Origin: Pyrenula massariospora | Taxonomy: Eukaryota > Ascomycota > Eurotiomycetes > Pyrenulales > Pyrenulaceae | DNA: 64,000 bases | Reading direction: 5' to 3' | Assembly (NCBI GenBank): GCA_021030905.1 | Contig: JAGFMI010000013.1 | Span: 992,001-1,056,000 of the forward strand | Shown here: positions 23,794 through 33,669 of the stretch, one piece after another | Layout: the number at the start of each line of letters is the position of its first letter | How positions within the stretch are numbered: position 1 is the stretch's first letter | Notes under the pieces: generated by a model | Seen by the model: the letters and a program-made list of their open reading frames with translations, nothing else | Told to the model about the DNA's origin: nothing | Database searches by the model: none | Position numbers and translations under genes: made by a program

Positions 23794-25167
23794 ATGCATA
23801 TCGTCCCAATTTTGATGCTCTTGTCAACTCCTTCAACCTCGGGATATACCTATTGGATAGATCATACTTGTTTCGTTGCACCTAATGACTCCTTTCGAAA
23901 AGGTTTGGATGGTGCCAGAGAAATGGCCAGGAGCGGGCTAAGAAGACTCCACGACCCTGATGACCAGTATCAAGCAAAATTGTTTCAAAGGATCTTCAAA
24001 ACTACCAAAGAGATCAATAGATGGAACGCAATTGGACACATTGATCGTAGGCTTTTCTCTTGTGCAACTGTTCCCTCAGCCAGCCTGGCGCAGCGTGTTG
24101 ATCAGCTTCCAGGCATCCTGGGCGCACTCTCTGACATGACCCTTGTGTCCCCCCGAGAAGACGCAGACTATCGTTTCTATTGTGATAATGATCTGCAAGA
24201 ATTAGACGGCACCGGGAGATGGACTCTTCGTCCCGATATACCTCAGCCCTGGCCGCGGAGATATATCCCACAGAGACAGCGCCCAAGACTACCTCAGGGA
24301 GACAGTCCGCTTTACCAAGAATGGGAGGATGTTCAAAATGGCGGTGCGAAATTCACGAAAGAGCCTCGCTTTACAAATGAATTTTAATTTTAATTTCAAG
24401 TTTCTAGTCATTATGGGTCCGAGCAAAGGCTGCCAAGATGAAGGTGTTGCGGCACAAACATACCGTGAATACGAGACGGCTAGTTATGCCTTCCAGGGGA
24501 GACCAAATCGGGCTACAATGACTGTGTGTGCGCTCTTTCTGGACACTGACTCCGTTTAATCGGTACTGCAGATTTGCGACGAAGTTCTCCACGGCAATCT
24601 TCACTCATTCGAGGATATCCCCGAAAATAGAGATCTAGGGAGATTTATTTGGCACTATGAAGATTTGCTTTTCAGAGACAATATTGAGATATTTTATTCC
24701 ATGACAGCTTTTTTTATCCTTCATGAGGTTCGTTGCAATTGATTCTGTCACTATTTGCGTACTAACCATTGGTTTTCAGTTCTGCCATCTCCCTCCTTGG
24801 AAACGTGAGTTTCTATTCAGAGCTTCTGTGAGAATTTAACAGACCAAGATCGACTGTGAAAGAATCGCAATGATCTCCTGCCATACAAACTTTCTAATGA
24901 ACCATTCCTCTGGTCTATTTCTACTAACATCCTATTACCATAGTTGAAGACATTAAATCCCCAAACTATGACCCCGATGTCGGTGTCGTTCTAGCTTACG
25001 GCTGGCGTGACGTCCAAGACATTCGCACTACAAGACGAGCCTTGAATAATGTGGACAATGTGACTTTCTACGCGTTGCTCGCTAAATTATCAGAGCGCGG
25101 CTTTCGCTTAATTCCGCAAGAAGAGGCCACAAGGGCAGGGGATTTGATGCACTATGGTCCGTGGTAA
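23794..25167 (+). CDS. secreted zincin-like metallopeptidase homologue, HEFCH motif intact (copy A)
   Basis: Five exons fit: 23794-24343, 24408-24523, 24572-24727, 24780-24804 and 24944-25167, giving 356 residues. Each join agrees with the intronless paralogue next door (25394-26524). A signal peptide covers about residues 1-17. The mature start has WIDHTCFVAPNDSFRKGL and MARSGLRRL, like fungal secreted proteins related to deuterolysin and lysine-specific metalloendopeptidases. Residues 273-277 are HEFCH, a match to the zinc motif HExxH. Downstream LAYGWRDVQD and NNVDNVTFYALLAKL fit the region that supplies the third ligand in related families. The third intron falls exactly between HE and FCH. 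The donor GTTCGT of that intron is weak, and intron 4 is long (139 bases). It ends tail-to-tail with its paralogue, 226 bases apart. Peptidase activity is inferred from the motif only. Confidence 0.72.
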
Positions 25168-25393
25168 TGCCTAGCCTCAAAACCTAGCATTAAATAGAAC
25201 GTTTTTTTGCAGAACTAGGATCCTGGTATAGAAGCGGGCACTTTTAAAGATCAGAGGCCAAGGAAGACAAAGAGCTAGTCGCCACAAGGACAAGGATTAG
25301 GCCTTTGAAACTTTGCCTCAGAACGTCCTGGTAAGTCCGAATTCATGGTGTTTCATGGTTATGAGCTCCGTGAGCCAGAGCGCGACGCTGGCC

Positions 25394-26524
25394 TTAAGAT
25401 TGTCGCTTGAACATTCTCGCTCCCGAACCTTCCGATCCGTCGTCCCGCTTCTCCACGAAATCAGCGGTCACATCCTGTTCAACGCCAGGTGATGGATACA
25501 AATCCCCGATTCCATGTGCTTCCGTTCCCTGCGGCCACAAGCGCCAGCCGATTTCCTTCAGCCTGGCTAATAGCGCGTAATACACGACATTCCATGCGTT
25601 CCGACTTGATTCCCATGGGTTACGAAAGGCTATTGTCGAGAAATACCTAAATGGGGGGTCCTCTCTGAAGAATCGAATGTCCTCAAGCCTCCACGGGGGA
25701 AAGCGGCAGAATTCGTGGAGAATCTGAGAGGCAGTCAGGTGTGAAAGGTTTTCTATGCCCAACAAGAGCCTGCTGAAATCCATATCTGGCGCAAATTCCT
25801 CCAGAGAAGGGGGAGCTTGCGTTAAAAGTATTGTTTGGTCCAACAATTCGGAGCATATGGTAGCAGTGGCCCATATCATTGCTCGGGGGTAGCCGGGAGT
25901 GGAAGCCCGACGGGGAGTCGGGTCGTACGTGTGGCCGAAAGTCCTAGGTGTGTTGCACCCGTTAGTTGCGCCCATGTAGACTTTGTTCGCAGGATCCCAG
26001 TATTCCTTGTATTGCCCTGTTCTTGTTGTCTCGGGCCATATTGGTCGGTCAGCTTGAGGGATATAATCAGCTGTAGGCCGATCAGAAAGCGGTGGGTCGG
26101 ATCGGAGCTGCCACCGAGAGCTACCATCCAACCTATCGTCGTCGCAGTAGTAACGAAAGTTTCCTATCGGCTGATCTGCTGTTTCCGTTGGTATATAATC
26201 TGGCAGTGTGATGTCCCTCATCTCTAGGAGAGATGTAAAAATGTCTTCAAGACGATCGGCTATTCCCTCTCCCTCCCACTGGGACGGCCAAGCCTTGAAG
26301 AAAGTACGAAACACCATCATATTGTAAAAATCATTCGGGTCGCGCAACATTGATAACGCGCTTCTCGCCATCTCCTTAGCACCAGCCATAGCTTTTTGAA
26401 ATGTATTGTCTGGTGTAAATCGACATGATCGATGCACGTAATAAGTGAATGGATCCGCACTCGAAACAAACGATATCGACGTCCAATAAAGTAGAAAAAG
26501 ACTTATCGACACTACCATTGTCAT
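25394..26524 (-). CDS. secreted zincin-like paralogue, intronless, degenerate motif HEFCR (copy B)
   Basis: A single 376-residue frame. It is collinear with copy A over its whole length: SCRFTPDNTFQKAM against TCFVAPNDSFRKGL, FRYYCDDD against FRFYCDN-type, KVYMGATNGC against VIMGPSKGC, and ILHEFCRFPPWRLEDI against ILHEFCHLPPWKLEDI. A signal peptide runs to about residue 23. The metal-binding HExxH is changed to HEFCR at residues 270-274, and the downstream GW...NVD region is altered (RNPWESSRNAWN), so zinc binding is unlikely. The C-terminus adds about 25 residues (EKRDDGSEGSGAR) absent from copy A. It has no introns where copy A has four. It may be a non-catalytic decoy or regulator, or simply a drifting duplicate; the open frame argues that it is still selected. 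A TATA-like element lies about 110 bases upstream. Confidence 0.82.
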   Translation of the reverse strand: MTMVVSISLFLLYWTSISFVSSADPFTYYVHRSCRFTPDNTFQKAMAGAKEMARSALSMLRDPNDFYNMMVFRTFFKAWPSQWEGEGIADRLEDIFTSLLEMRDITLPDYIPTETADQPIGNFRYYCDDDRLDGSSRWQLRSDPPLSDRPTADYIPQADRPIWPETTRTGQYKEYWDPANKVYMGATNGCNTPRTFGHTYDPTPRRASTPGYPRAMIWATATICSELLDQTILLTQAPPSLEEFAPDMDFSRLLLGIENLSHLTASQILHEFCRFPPWRLEDIRFFREDPPFRYFSTIAFRNPWESSRNAWNVVYYALLARLKEIGWRLWPQGTEAHGIGDLYPSPGVEQDVTADFVEKRDDGSEGSGARMFKRQS

Positions 26525-26630
26525 AGGCTCTTCAAGATTAAATCTGTGGGAAGATGAGGATGGGTCTACTTTGTCGTAACCCTTGTTGATATTGACTATC
26601 TTCGGCGTAGTAGACTAAGGCAAGGTCATA

Positions 26631-26638
26631 CTTATAAT
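26631..26638 (-). promoter_or_regulatory. TATA-like element upstream of copy B
   Basis: The minus strand reads GTATTATAAGTATG about 110 bases before the ATG at 26524. It is a moderate match to a TATA box. Confidence 0.35.
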
Positions 26639-27846
26639 ACACTGCATTGAACAACGCATGGGGATCCCAACATATCCATAGGCTCTGTCAGCGACCTTGT
26701 CTTTGTGTTTATACCATAGAAAGTGACGATAGGTAGGCAAAAATGTGTAGGGATCCGGCTGGCAGCTTCATTAATTTTCTCAAATTCAAAGGCAAGCTCA
26801 CTTTAGCATCAGTAGCGCACCTAGCAAAATCGCATTCAACAAGCCATCGGCCGCAAAGGTTCAGAAACTACATGGGAAAATTACTTAACAACTGGATCCA
26901 AGCTCTCAGCCCTGTGGCTTGGACGTCAAAAGGTGCATTGTAGTTGACTTGCTCGGTACAACAGAATTGGAAGGTCCTCGACGCCAACGGTGACACAAGC
27001 ATGGTTGAGGACGCATCGAGGTTGAGAAGTTGGATATACTGAGATCGAGCCAGAGATATAATATTACTAAGCCCCTTCCAGACCTACTATCTGTATTTAC
27101 ATAATAGACATGCTATGCATCCTTAACGCGTCTCCGCAGCAGGGGCTGGGCACATACATAGCCAATGAGCTTTGACATGAAATTTCATTTAAGCAAGACC
27201 TTCGATCGTGTTTGATTGCGTGAAATAATTCAGCATCTGTACCTTTCGATGATCTAAGCTGAACTTCACCGGATATCCTGCTGGCAAGACCTCTCGAATA
27301 ACGTTAGATGGTCGGGACATACATAAAGCTCGACCAACATATTATCGAGAAAGTAATAGTCATTAAGGAGTTCGACATGAAGTATCTAAAGGATGCTTTG
27401 CCGCATACATGATAAGATGTCATCTCGAATTCTTTGACAGAGTTCAGTGGTCCTTAGCTACCAAGGCTGAGCAGCCCTAAAACGGCGAAAGCAAAATGCT
27501 CTAGTTCATCATCCAATGACTTCACCCATGGTATTACACCTTATGTACAAATATGAATGTATGTCTTACCGCTCTACCCGTAACTTATAGATCGATCAAC
27601 AGCGGCTCAATTCCGATTGACCGCACGATGACCAATCAATGGCCTAAGGGTAGGATCTTCGGCGCTCCGACAATCTAGACAAGGCTGAGGCAATCGTGAG
27701 TGAATTGTCACTTTGTAGTTCTCGTCTTTGTATTATCTCTCGAAAGACTGGACGGCTACGTCGTCCTTGAAATCCCCAAAGCCGTTGGGAAATCGAGTCA
27801 AAAACTTGCGCATGTTTTCTTTCGATCTGGCCATTGTAAGTCTCAA
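26639..27846. other. intergenic, no supported gene
   Basis: Promoter side of copy B and 3' flank of the kinase-family gene. Frames are short and without motifs. Confidence 0.6.
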
Positions 27847-29117
27847 CTAGCCTATTGAGGGATCCAAAAATTCCAACACCCACGTTTCGATAAGTTTGAA
27901 CCACTCGGGACAGATAGCAGCCATAATAATATCGGTACGACTACAACAGGTCAGTGTCTGCTTCCACGTATTTATTAGCGCGTGGAGACTTACATTGCGT
28001 ACACGTCATGCCGGTCGTAAAAGTCCTGCTGGGGTTCAGAAGCCCCAATTTCATTCTTGTACTCATCGATGAAATCCATTTTAAAGAAGTAGCGAGGGTC
28101 GCCCATGTTTTGCAGGTCCACTACAGCGTATCCTGTTAGTCAAATGCCCCTTGACCGATATTACCTGACAGCATACTAACTTTCGTTATGTCCATAGAAC
28201 GCGAATGAGTCGAACACTATGGGCTGCTTTGTGTTCACATCAACCTGGACATTACCGTCCCATAGGTCCCCATGGCACAAGGTAGGTTTTATATCCTTGC
28301 CACCGGTCTGCAAAGGCCGCAGGAGCCGAGCAACAACCTTCTGTATAAATGTTTCTGTCAGATTGGCCAGTTCAGGATCTTCTCCATAGACTTTCTGCAG
28401 AAACGAGATTTCAGAACGAAATTGACGCGCAAAGAACTCCTCCCAGCTATTAGTCCAATCATTGATCATCTTAGCAGGCCCATTGTACGTTGTCACGTGG
28501 AATCCAAATTTGCCAGTTGGCGATATGGACGTTTGGTGAAGCTCCTTCAACATGGCGAGAACTTGTGTAGAGGGTGGTGGATGATCATGTAGGTCGTGGA
28601 AGCGGGTCATGAAGAATTCCTTAGACTTGTCCTCTGCGAACATGCCCCAGGCCATCGGGATAATGGCGTTGTCAGATATTATCGCTATTAGAGCCTTCTG
28701 CGATTCATACTCCCCTTCCGCCATACTACTCCATTCACTTTGTTTAATGATCTGGAAAGCAGGCATTAGTAGAGTCCTGAAACGGGACTCAAAATTCCAA
28801 GAGCTTGCCTTTAGGAAATATTTCTCTTCTTCGCCATCTACTTCAGTGTCGACCCGAAGCCCAATGGACCACTGATAGTCCGCTCATCAGTCTCGTATCA
28901 ACATAAAATACTCCTCTAGTATCGCATACCCTGGTCTTACCATGTGGAACGACCGATCGCACTTTACTCCCAGCCGGAAGGACTGTCGCCACTGTCAGTG
29001 TCCGGCACCATTTTCTGCGGTGAACGTTCGTCTCGTCGACGCTGCTTTCCGACAAAAGATGAAGCAAGCAGGCCACTTACCTGCCAAAATCGCTGGATCG
29101 AGGTTCTCAAAGCTCAT
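27847..29117 (-). CDS. fructosamine-3-kinase / ketosamine-3-kinase family protein
   Basis: Six exons fit: 29117-29081, 28991-28941, 28882-28809, 28751-28181, 28120-27994 and 27940-27847, giving 317 residues. The start is MSFENLDPAILA, followed by LPAGSKVRSVVPH and the nucleotide-binding lysine in YFLK (residue 54). Further motifs are GEYES, the loop SPTGKFGFHVTTYNGP, SWEEFF, the catalytic CHGDLWDGN (Asp near 216) and VFDSFAFYGHNE. This is the fold and motif order of enzymes that phosphorylate ketoamine adducts on glycated proteins or small amines, leading to deglycation. The intron 28808-28752 begins with GC rather than GT; removing it restores the family's exact spacing between YFLK and GEYES. 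The acceptor of intron 2 (GATGAG before 28882) was chosen for frame and is the weakest call. Cytosolic; many fungi have several paralogues. Confidence 0.82.
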
Positions 29118-29933
29118 TCTGGAGCGGTTGCTTACGAGCAAGTTTCCGAAGAACCGATTTAAATAGGTGCAAAAAGGTGTGCTCCATGATGGCGCGAGGG
29201 CGACTTGGGTACAGAGGTCATGGCATCCCTTCCGGCTATAGTCGGATTGAGCCGGTGACCCCAGCCCCGAAAACCATAAGAATGTTCTCTTCACGTAGTA
29301 CTACTACAGCGCCGATAACAGCTTTTGCTAGAATGTTAAACCCTTTACAGATAACATAGAAACAGCAGTGATATTGGAAGGCCCCTGTGCCACGCTACGA
29401 CGCAAGTGTCGTCAAGTATAATAGAGTGCTAGGAAGAATTGCATCGTTGATTGATAGTTATGATAGAAGGAATGACTCAAGTCGCCAAATTTGAAGCCTG
29501 ATATGTGCCGCCGAACGAGTATATTCAGAGCCGTGATGGGGTTGACAGTTTTAAATAATGCATCCATCTAAAAACTCCACATTTTGTATGGTGTGTCCCA
29601 TGTACCCATTGGAATAAATTGATGGTTGGGCTACTCCGGTTGTCAAGGTTAGTCTCTGAGATATTAAGGTCGTCAGCTGGTGCATATTCATGCATGGGAT
29701 ATCCCATATCAAAATATGTGTCTACTGACCTGCGTGATGCAGTAGATTGCAGCCGGGACACAACCGCCGCCAAGCTCAAAAGGTCGGAAGACATATTCTA
29801 CAAATTCCATACTGCGCTAACAAATGCTCCTACCTCCTACTGCTTCAAATCCGACAATCCAAACATTAAGTTAGGTACCTAGTGATGCAAACTCCAAGTG
29901 CCAACTTCTACAACAGCCTTGCGCGTCACCGGG
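29118..29933. other. divergent intergenic region between the kinase-family gene and MDM10
   Basis: Carries both promoters. No gene is supported inside it. Confidence 0.6.
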
Positions 29934-31524
29934 ATGCTTCCTTTCATGGACTACGTGGTGCGCTCCTTTGGAGACCAAACCAATTGGAATCGCGACAACA
30001 GCTATTCTTCGTTGACAGCCACAGCTGACGGTAGGTATCCACCAGATTCCCTACTTCTCTCTTTTGAAATTTAGCTGTCTCCGTAAGCTCTTTGCATTCC
30101 CTTAGCTGTGCTGCTGACCGCCTGGTTCAGCCCTCCTTGATTTCCAAACTCCTCACCACGCTCGTCTCACCGTCTCGTCCCTATCCTCTCCCCAATTCGC
30201 ATCCTCTTATACTCTCGGCGCGATTGGCTTGATTGATGGCAGCATCTCATATCTCTTCTCCACTAGCCCATTAACAATACCGGCCTCCAGCTCGAACGTA
30301 CCATTGCGTTCGCTAATTCCAGGATATCGACAGCTTATCCTTCCACAACCACCAGAGCTTCACCACGATTCCTCATCTCTGCTACCAGGCGTTAATGATC
30401 AACAAGAGTCGGAAGCGAGCCAAGAATCTGTGGAACAGCCAACACTATTACATGCAACATTACAATTACCACCCCCGTCTACACTCAATGGGGTTTATAT
30501 TCGGAGGACGACTCCTCGTACCCTTGTTACGGTGTCCCTTTACTCGAATACAGCATCCTCATCAATCTTCGCATCCCCACCTCCGGCATCATTGCTAGCC
30601 CATGTGGCACATGACACAGGAAAATGGTCGCTCGAAGGACTAGGCAGCACAGATAGCGCCTTGTTAGGCGTACGGGGCCTGTGGAATTTCAACAAGCACA
30701 TCTCCACAACCAGCAATGCTCCACGGAATACATTAGAATCCGCAACCGAAACACCCTTAGAAGGCCTCAGTGACCTTCCCCCAACCGAGCCATCCACCTC
30801 CGCTCCACTTCCGCCTTCCCAACCCTCTCCACCAGGCCTTCTCAGCGCAGGCGCAGAAGTCTACTACTCCCCCCTCTCCTCTGTCGTTGGTCTCTCCACC
30901 GGTCTCCGCTTCACGACCCTTACCCAACCCCCCAGCCGTGTCTCAACCAAGCCCTCAAAGCCTCTGGCAGGCACATCCGCCACCCTCACCTCCCAACCCT
31001 TCACAACAGCGCACAGCAGCTTCCCGTACACCCTAACCCTCACCCTCACTCCGCTCACCGGCACCTTCGCATCCACATACAGCGTGCGGGCCACCCCACG
31101 CCTCTCCCTCTCCTCCTACTTCGGCTTCAACGTATACAGCTGGGAGAGCGAGTACGTCGTCGGCGCGGAGCTGTGGCGCTTTCGTGCTCCCCGCAACAAT
31201 ACACAAGAAAACGAAAACGGAGACGGGCTCTCGTGGGCGAGGAAGAAAGCAGCGGAGTGGCTCCAAAAGCCCGTAGCGGCGTCCGAAAGTGAGGCGAGAG
31301 TGGGCGAGGGGGACGAGGACTCGGTGATCAAGCTCCGGATCGACGACCGGTGGAATGTGCGCGCGCTGTGGACGGGGCGGTTCAAGGAGTTGCTTGTCAG
31401 TGCCGGGGTGAATCTGGGGCCGGCGGGGAGGGGGCAGGCTGTAAGTGTGATGAGGGAGGGTGGGGAGGTCGTGCAGGGGCGGTGGAAGGGGACGGTTGGG
31501 CTGGAGGTTGCTTGGTCGAGTTGA
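29934..31524 (+). CDS. MDM10: Mdm10, ERMES and SAM complex beta-barrel subunit
   Basis: Two exons, 29934-30030 and 30131-31524 (intron of 100 bases with branch GCTGAC), give 496 residues. The N-terminus [19 protein letters not shown] and the continuation [23 protein letters not shown] and [19 protein letters not shown] are diagnostic for Mdm10. Later segments [51 protein letters not shown] and the C-terminal beta-signal-like [11 protein letters not shown] complete the outer-membrane barrel. Mdm10 tethers mitochondria to the ER with Mmm1, Mdm12 and Mdm34, and also helps assemble the TOM complex. Two acidic or serine-rich insertions (about 60-80 and 185-205) are typical of ascomycete orthologues. 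It converges on the uL15m gene with 336 bases between stops. The second exon flips from C-rich to G-rich near 31150. Confidence 0.95.
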
Positions 31525-31860
31525 TGTGGAAGAAGAGAGATTGGAGTAGTAGATTGGGAGGTTGTTGGGACGAAGGACTTGATGGTACAATGTTTGAAGA
31601 GGGCAGCAAGATTATTGTGTAGATATTACAGCCGCCCGGCAACTTGAGGGGGACTGAATACCTTGTTCGCACTCCAGCACCTTTAATCAGCCTCAGATAT
31701 AAGCCCCTCGAGGTTGTCTACTATATCATGAGTCTATTCAGTGTATGCGCATAATTTCTCTTAGCCCAACCATGCACGCTGTAATTGTCACGCCGTCATT
31801 TCTAGAGCCTTCATTCTGTATGCGCAAAGCTTCACCTCAGGCCAGCATCATAGTAATTTT
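31525..31860. other. convergent 3' intergenic region (MDM10 / uL15m)
   Basis: Holds the two 3' UTRs. No gene is seen. Confidence 0.6.
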
Positions 31861-32819
31861 CTACCACAGCTTGTTACTCTCCGCCTCCCTCTTAATCTTC
31901 GCCCTCTCCTCCTTCACTTTCTCATCCACCGGCGGCTTAAAGAACAAGCTCGGCTTCTCACCCTCCTTCAACGTATGGCTCAAGTACCCCCTCTTCTCCG
32001 GGTTCCGGTAGTACTCGATCTCCTTCCGGCTCGTCGGATCCGGCAACCGATACTGAAACCCATTCCCCTTCACCCTGACCCTTGGGTCGGCGCCCATGCC
32101 CACCGGCAGCTCCGGCGGCAGCTTATCCGCCTCCCACTTCATCGACACGTAAGGGTCCGTCTTGCCCTGCTTGATGCGCCGGATCGCGTAGGGCGTGTAG
32201 AAGCGGGTGGTGACGGTGCCACCGGCGGCCTCGACGGCGGAGATGGCGGCGCGTGAGGCGCGCGAGACGACGATGTTGATGGGGGTGTTGAGGGTGTGGG
32301 AGCCGCGGGCGAGGAGCTTGACGCCGTCTTTCACCCCGTGCAGGGCGCGGGTGGAGGAGAGTTCTTTGAGGGTGATGGGGAGGGAGGGGTTGAGGCGGCC
32401 TTGGGCGATCCAGGATTGGATGCGGTCGAGGTTTATAGGGGACATCGTTTGAGTGTGGCTGGAAGGGCAGTTAGAATTGGTGATGGGGATCGGGAAGGGG
32501 GAGAAGGGCACATGTTCTTGAAGCCATAGTGGCCGTGAGCAACATCTTCGGAAGTTTGACCACCGTTGAAGCCCTTCGGGACTTTGCCTTTTGCTTTTTG
32601 GCCCTTGTGTCCTCGTCCGGAGGTCTTGCCTTTGCCCGAGGAGGGACCGCGGCCCAGGCGGATGCGTTTATTGTATGATCCAGGGGTGTCAGAGATATTG
32701 GCCAGGATGGAGGCATGTCGGGCTGAGGTATAAAGGAAAGGTAGGAGGAAGGATGGGATTGCTGTTGATTGAGGTTTATGAACTGCTGGTGTGTATCGGA
32801 GAGGTATTCTCGGTGGCAT
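31861..32819 (-). CDS. MRPL10: mitochondrial large-subunit ribosomal protein uL15m
   Basis: Two exons, 32819-32512 and 32458-31861 (53-base intron), give 301 residues. A basic, Arg-poor presequence (MPPRIPLRYTPAVHKP, to about residue 35) fits mitochondrial import. The uL15 signature follows: NKRIRLGRGPSSGKGKTSGR, GHKGQKAKGK, FNGGQT and HYGFKN. The C-terminal half has SPINLDRIQSWIAQGRL, VKLLARGS, and VVSRASRAAISAVEAAGG, the usual L15e/L18e-type fold. Fungal uL15m has an extra tail as seen here (LPVGMGADPRVRVKGNG to the end). I chose the second in-frame Met because the codons before it look like leader. Yeast calls this protein MRPL10. Confidence 0.93.
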
Positions 32820-33669
32820 TTTGTCCAGAGAACAGCCCCTGTCCACAGTGAAATGGAGGTAGAAGCCGAAGTCGAGCTAAGCTTTGCGCCGTTGGGCAGT
32901 GGGGAGTCAAATCATGGTGATAATTGATCATTGACGTATGAATAGCTGTCTAAGCTCTGCAACCTCCCGTCTTGTACACTCCAGGTAGCGGGTACAGGAA
33001 TTTTCCGGTCGGAAAGGAATAACCAAAACTCCGCATGATTGACGGCATTCAGGGGCGGGCTTTGGGGGCGCCTCCGGAGGCTGTAAGCAGAAGCCTCAGT
33101 CCATTTGCTTGTGGGGGCAATGCTAGCCTCTGAATCCGCCTGAGCTTGGGGCTCTTCTCCGCGACTCCCTTCTCGTAAAGGCTTAATCTCACGTTGAAAC
33201 CCGCAAATTGATCCCCGCCCGGCGCCCCAAAAACGCAGACAAAAGTGCAGAGTCTCCAAGACGAAGCTCCGAACATCGCCGCGTCTAAGACACGGCCGCA
33301 GCCAAACGCCAATCACGGGCGGAATGTGTGGGCGCGGGCTAAATGCGGCCAACCCGAGGGTGACAGCGGCCCCGTCCAGGCCTTCACTCTCTCTAACTAG
33401 CATGGCCGTACCTTGACAAGGGACGCCGAGAAGCCATTTGGCTCTAACGGCACCTACTGCGCCTTCCCTTCAAGCTGTCTCGCCTTGATACACTATAGAG
33501 TGAGCCAATTCTTCTACGTTCTTTTTCATTTTGCATCACGTACACGATATCTTAATTTGCATGTTACATTCTACTTCGACGCCATCCCTACGCGGCATGA
33601 TAGGCAGATCACCGCCAGCTACGGCCATGCTTTTATTTCGTTGGTGAAAGTCTCCGCAACCACAACCAA
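32820..33669. other. divergent promoter region of uL15m and the GT90 gene
   Basis: About 850 bases, no supported gene. The right part (33480-33669) resembles a pyrimidine-rich 5' leader of the GT90 gene. Confidence 0.6.
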
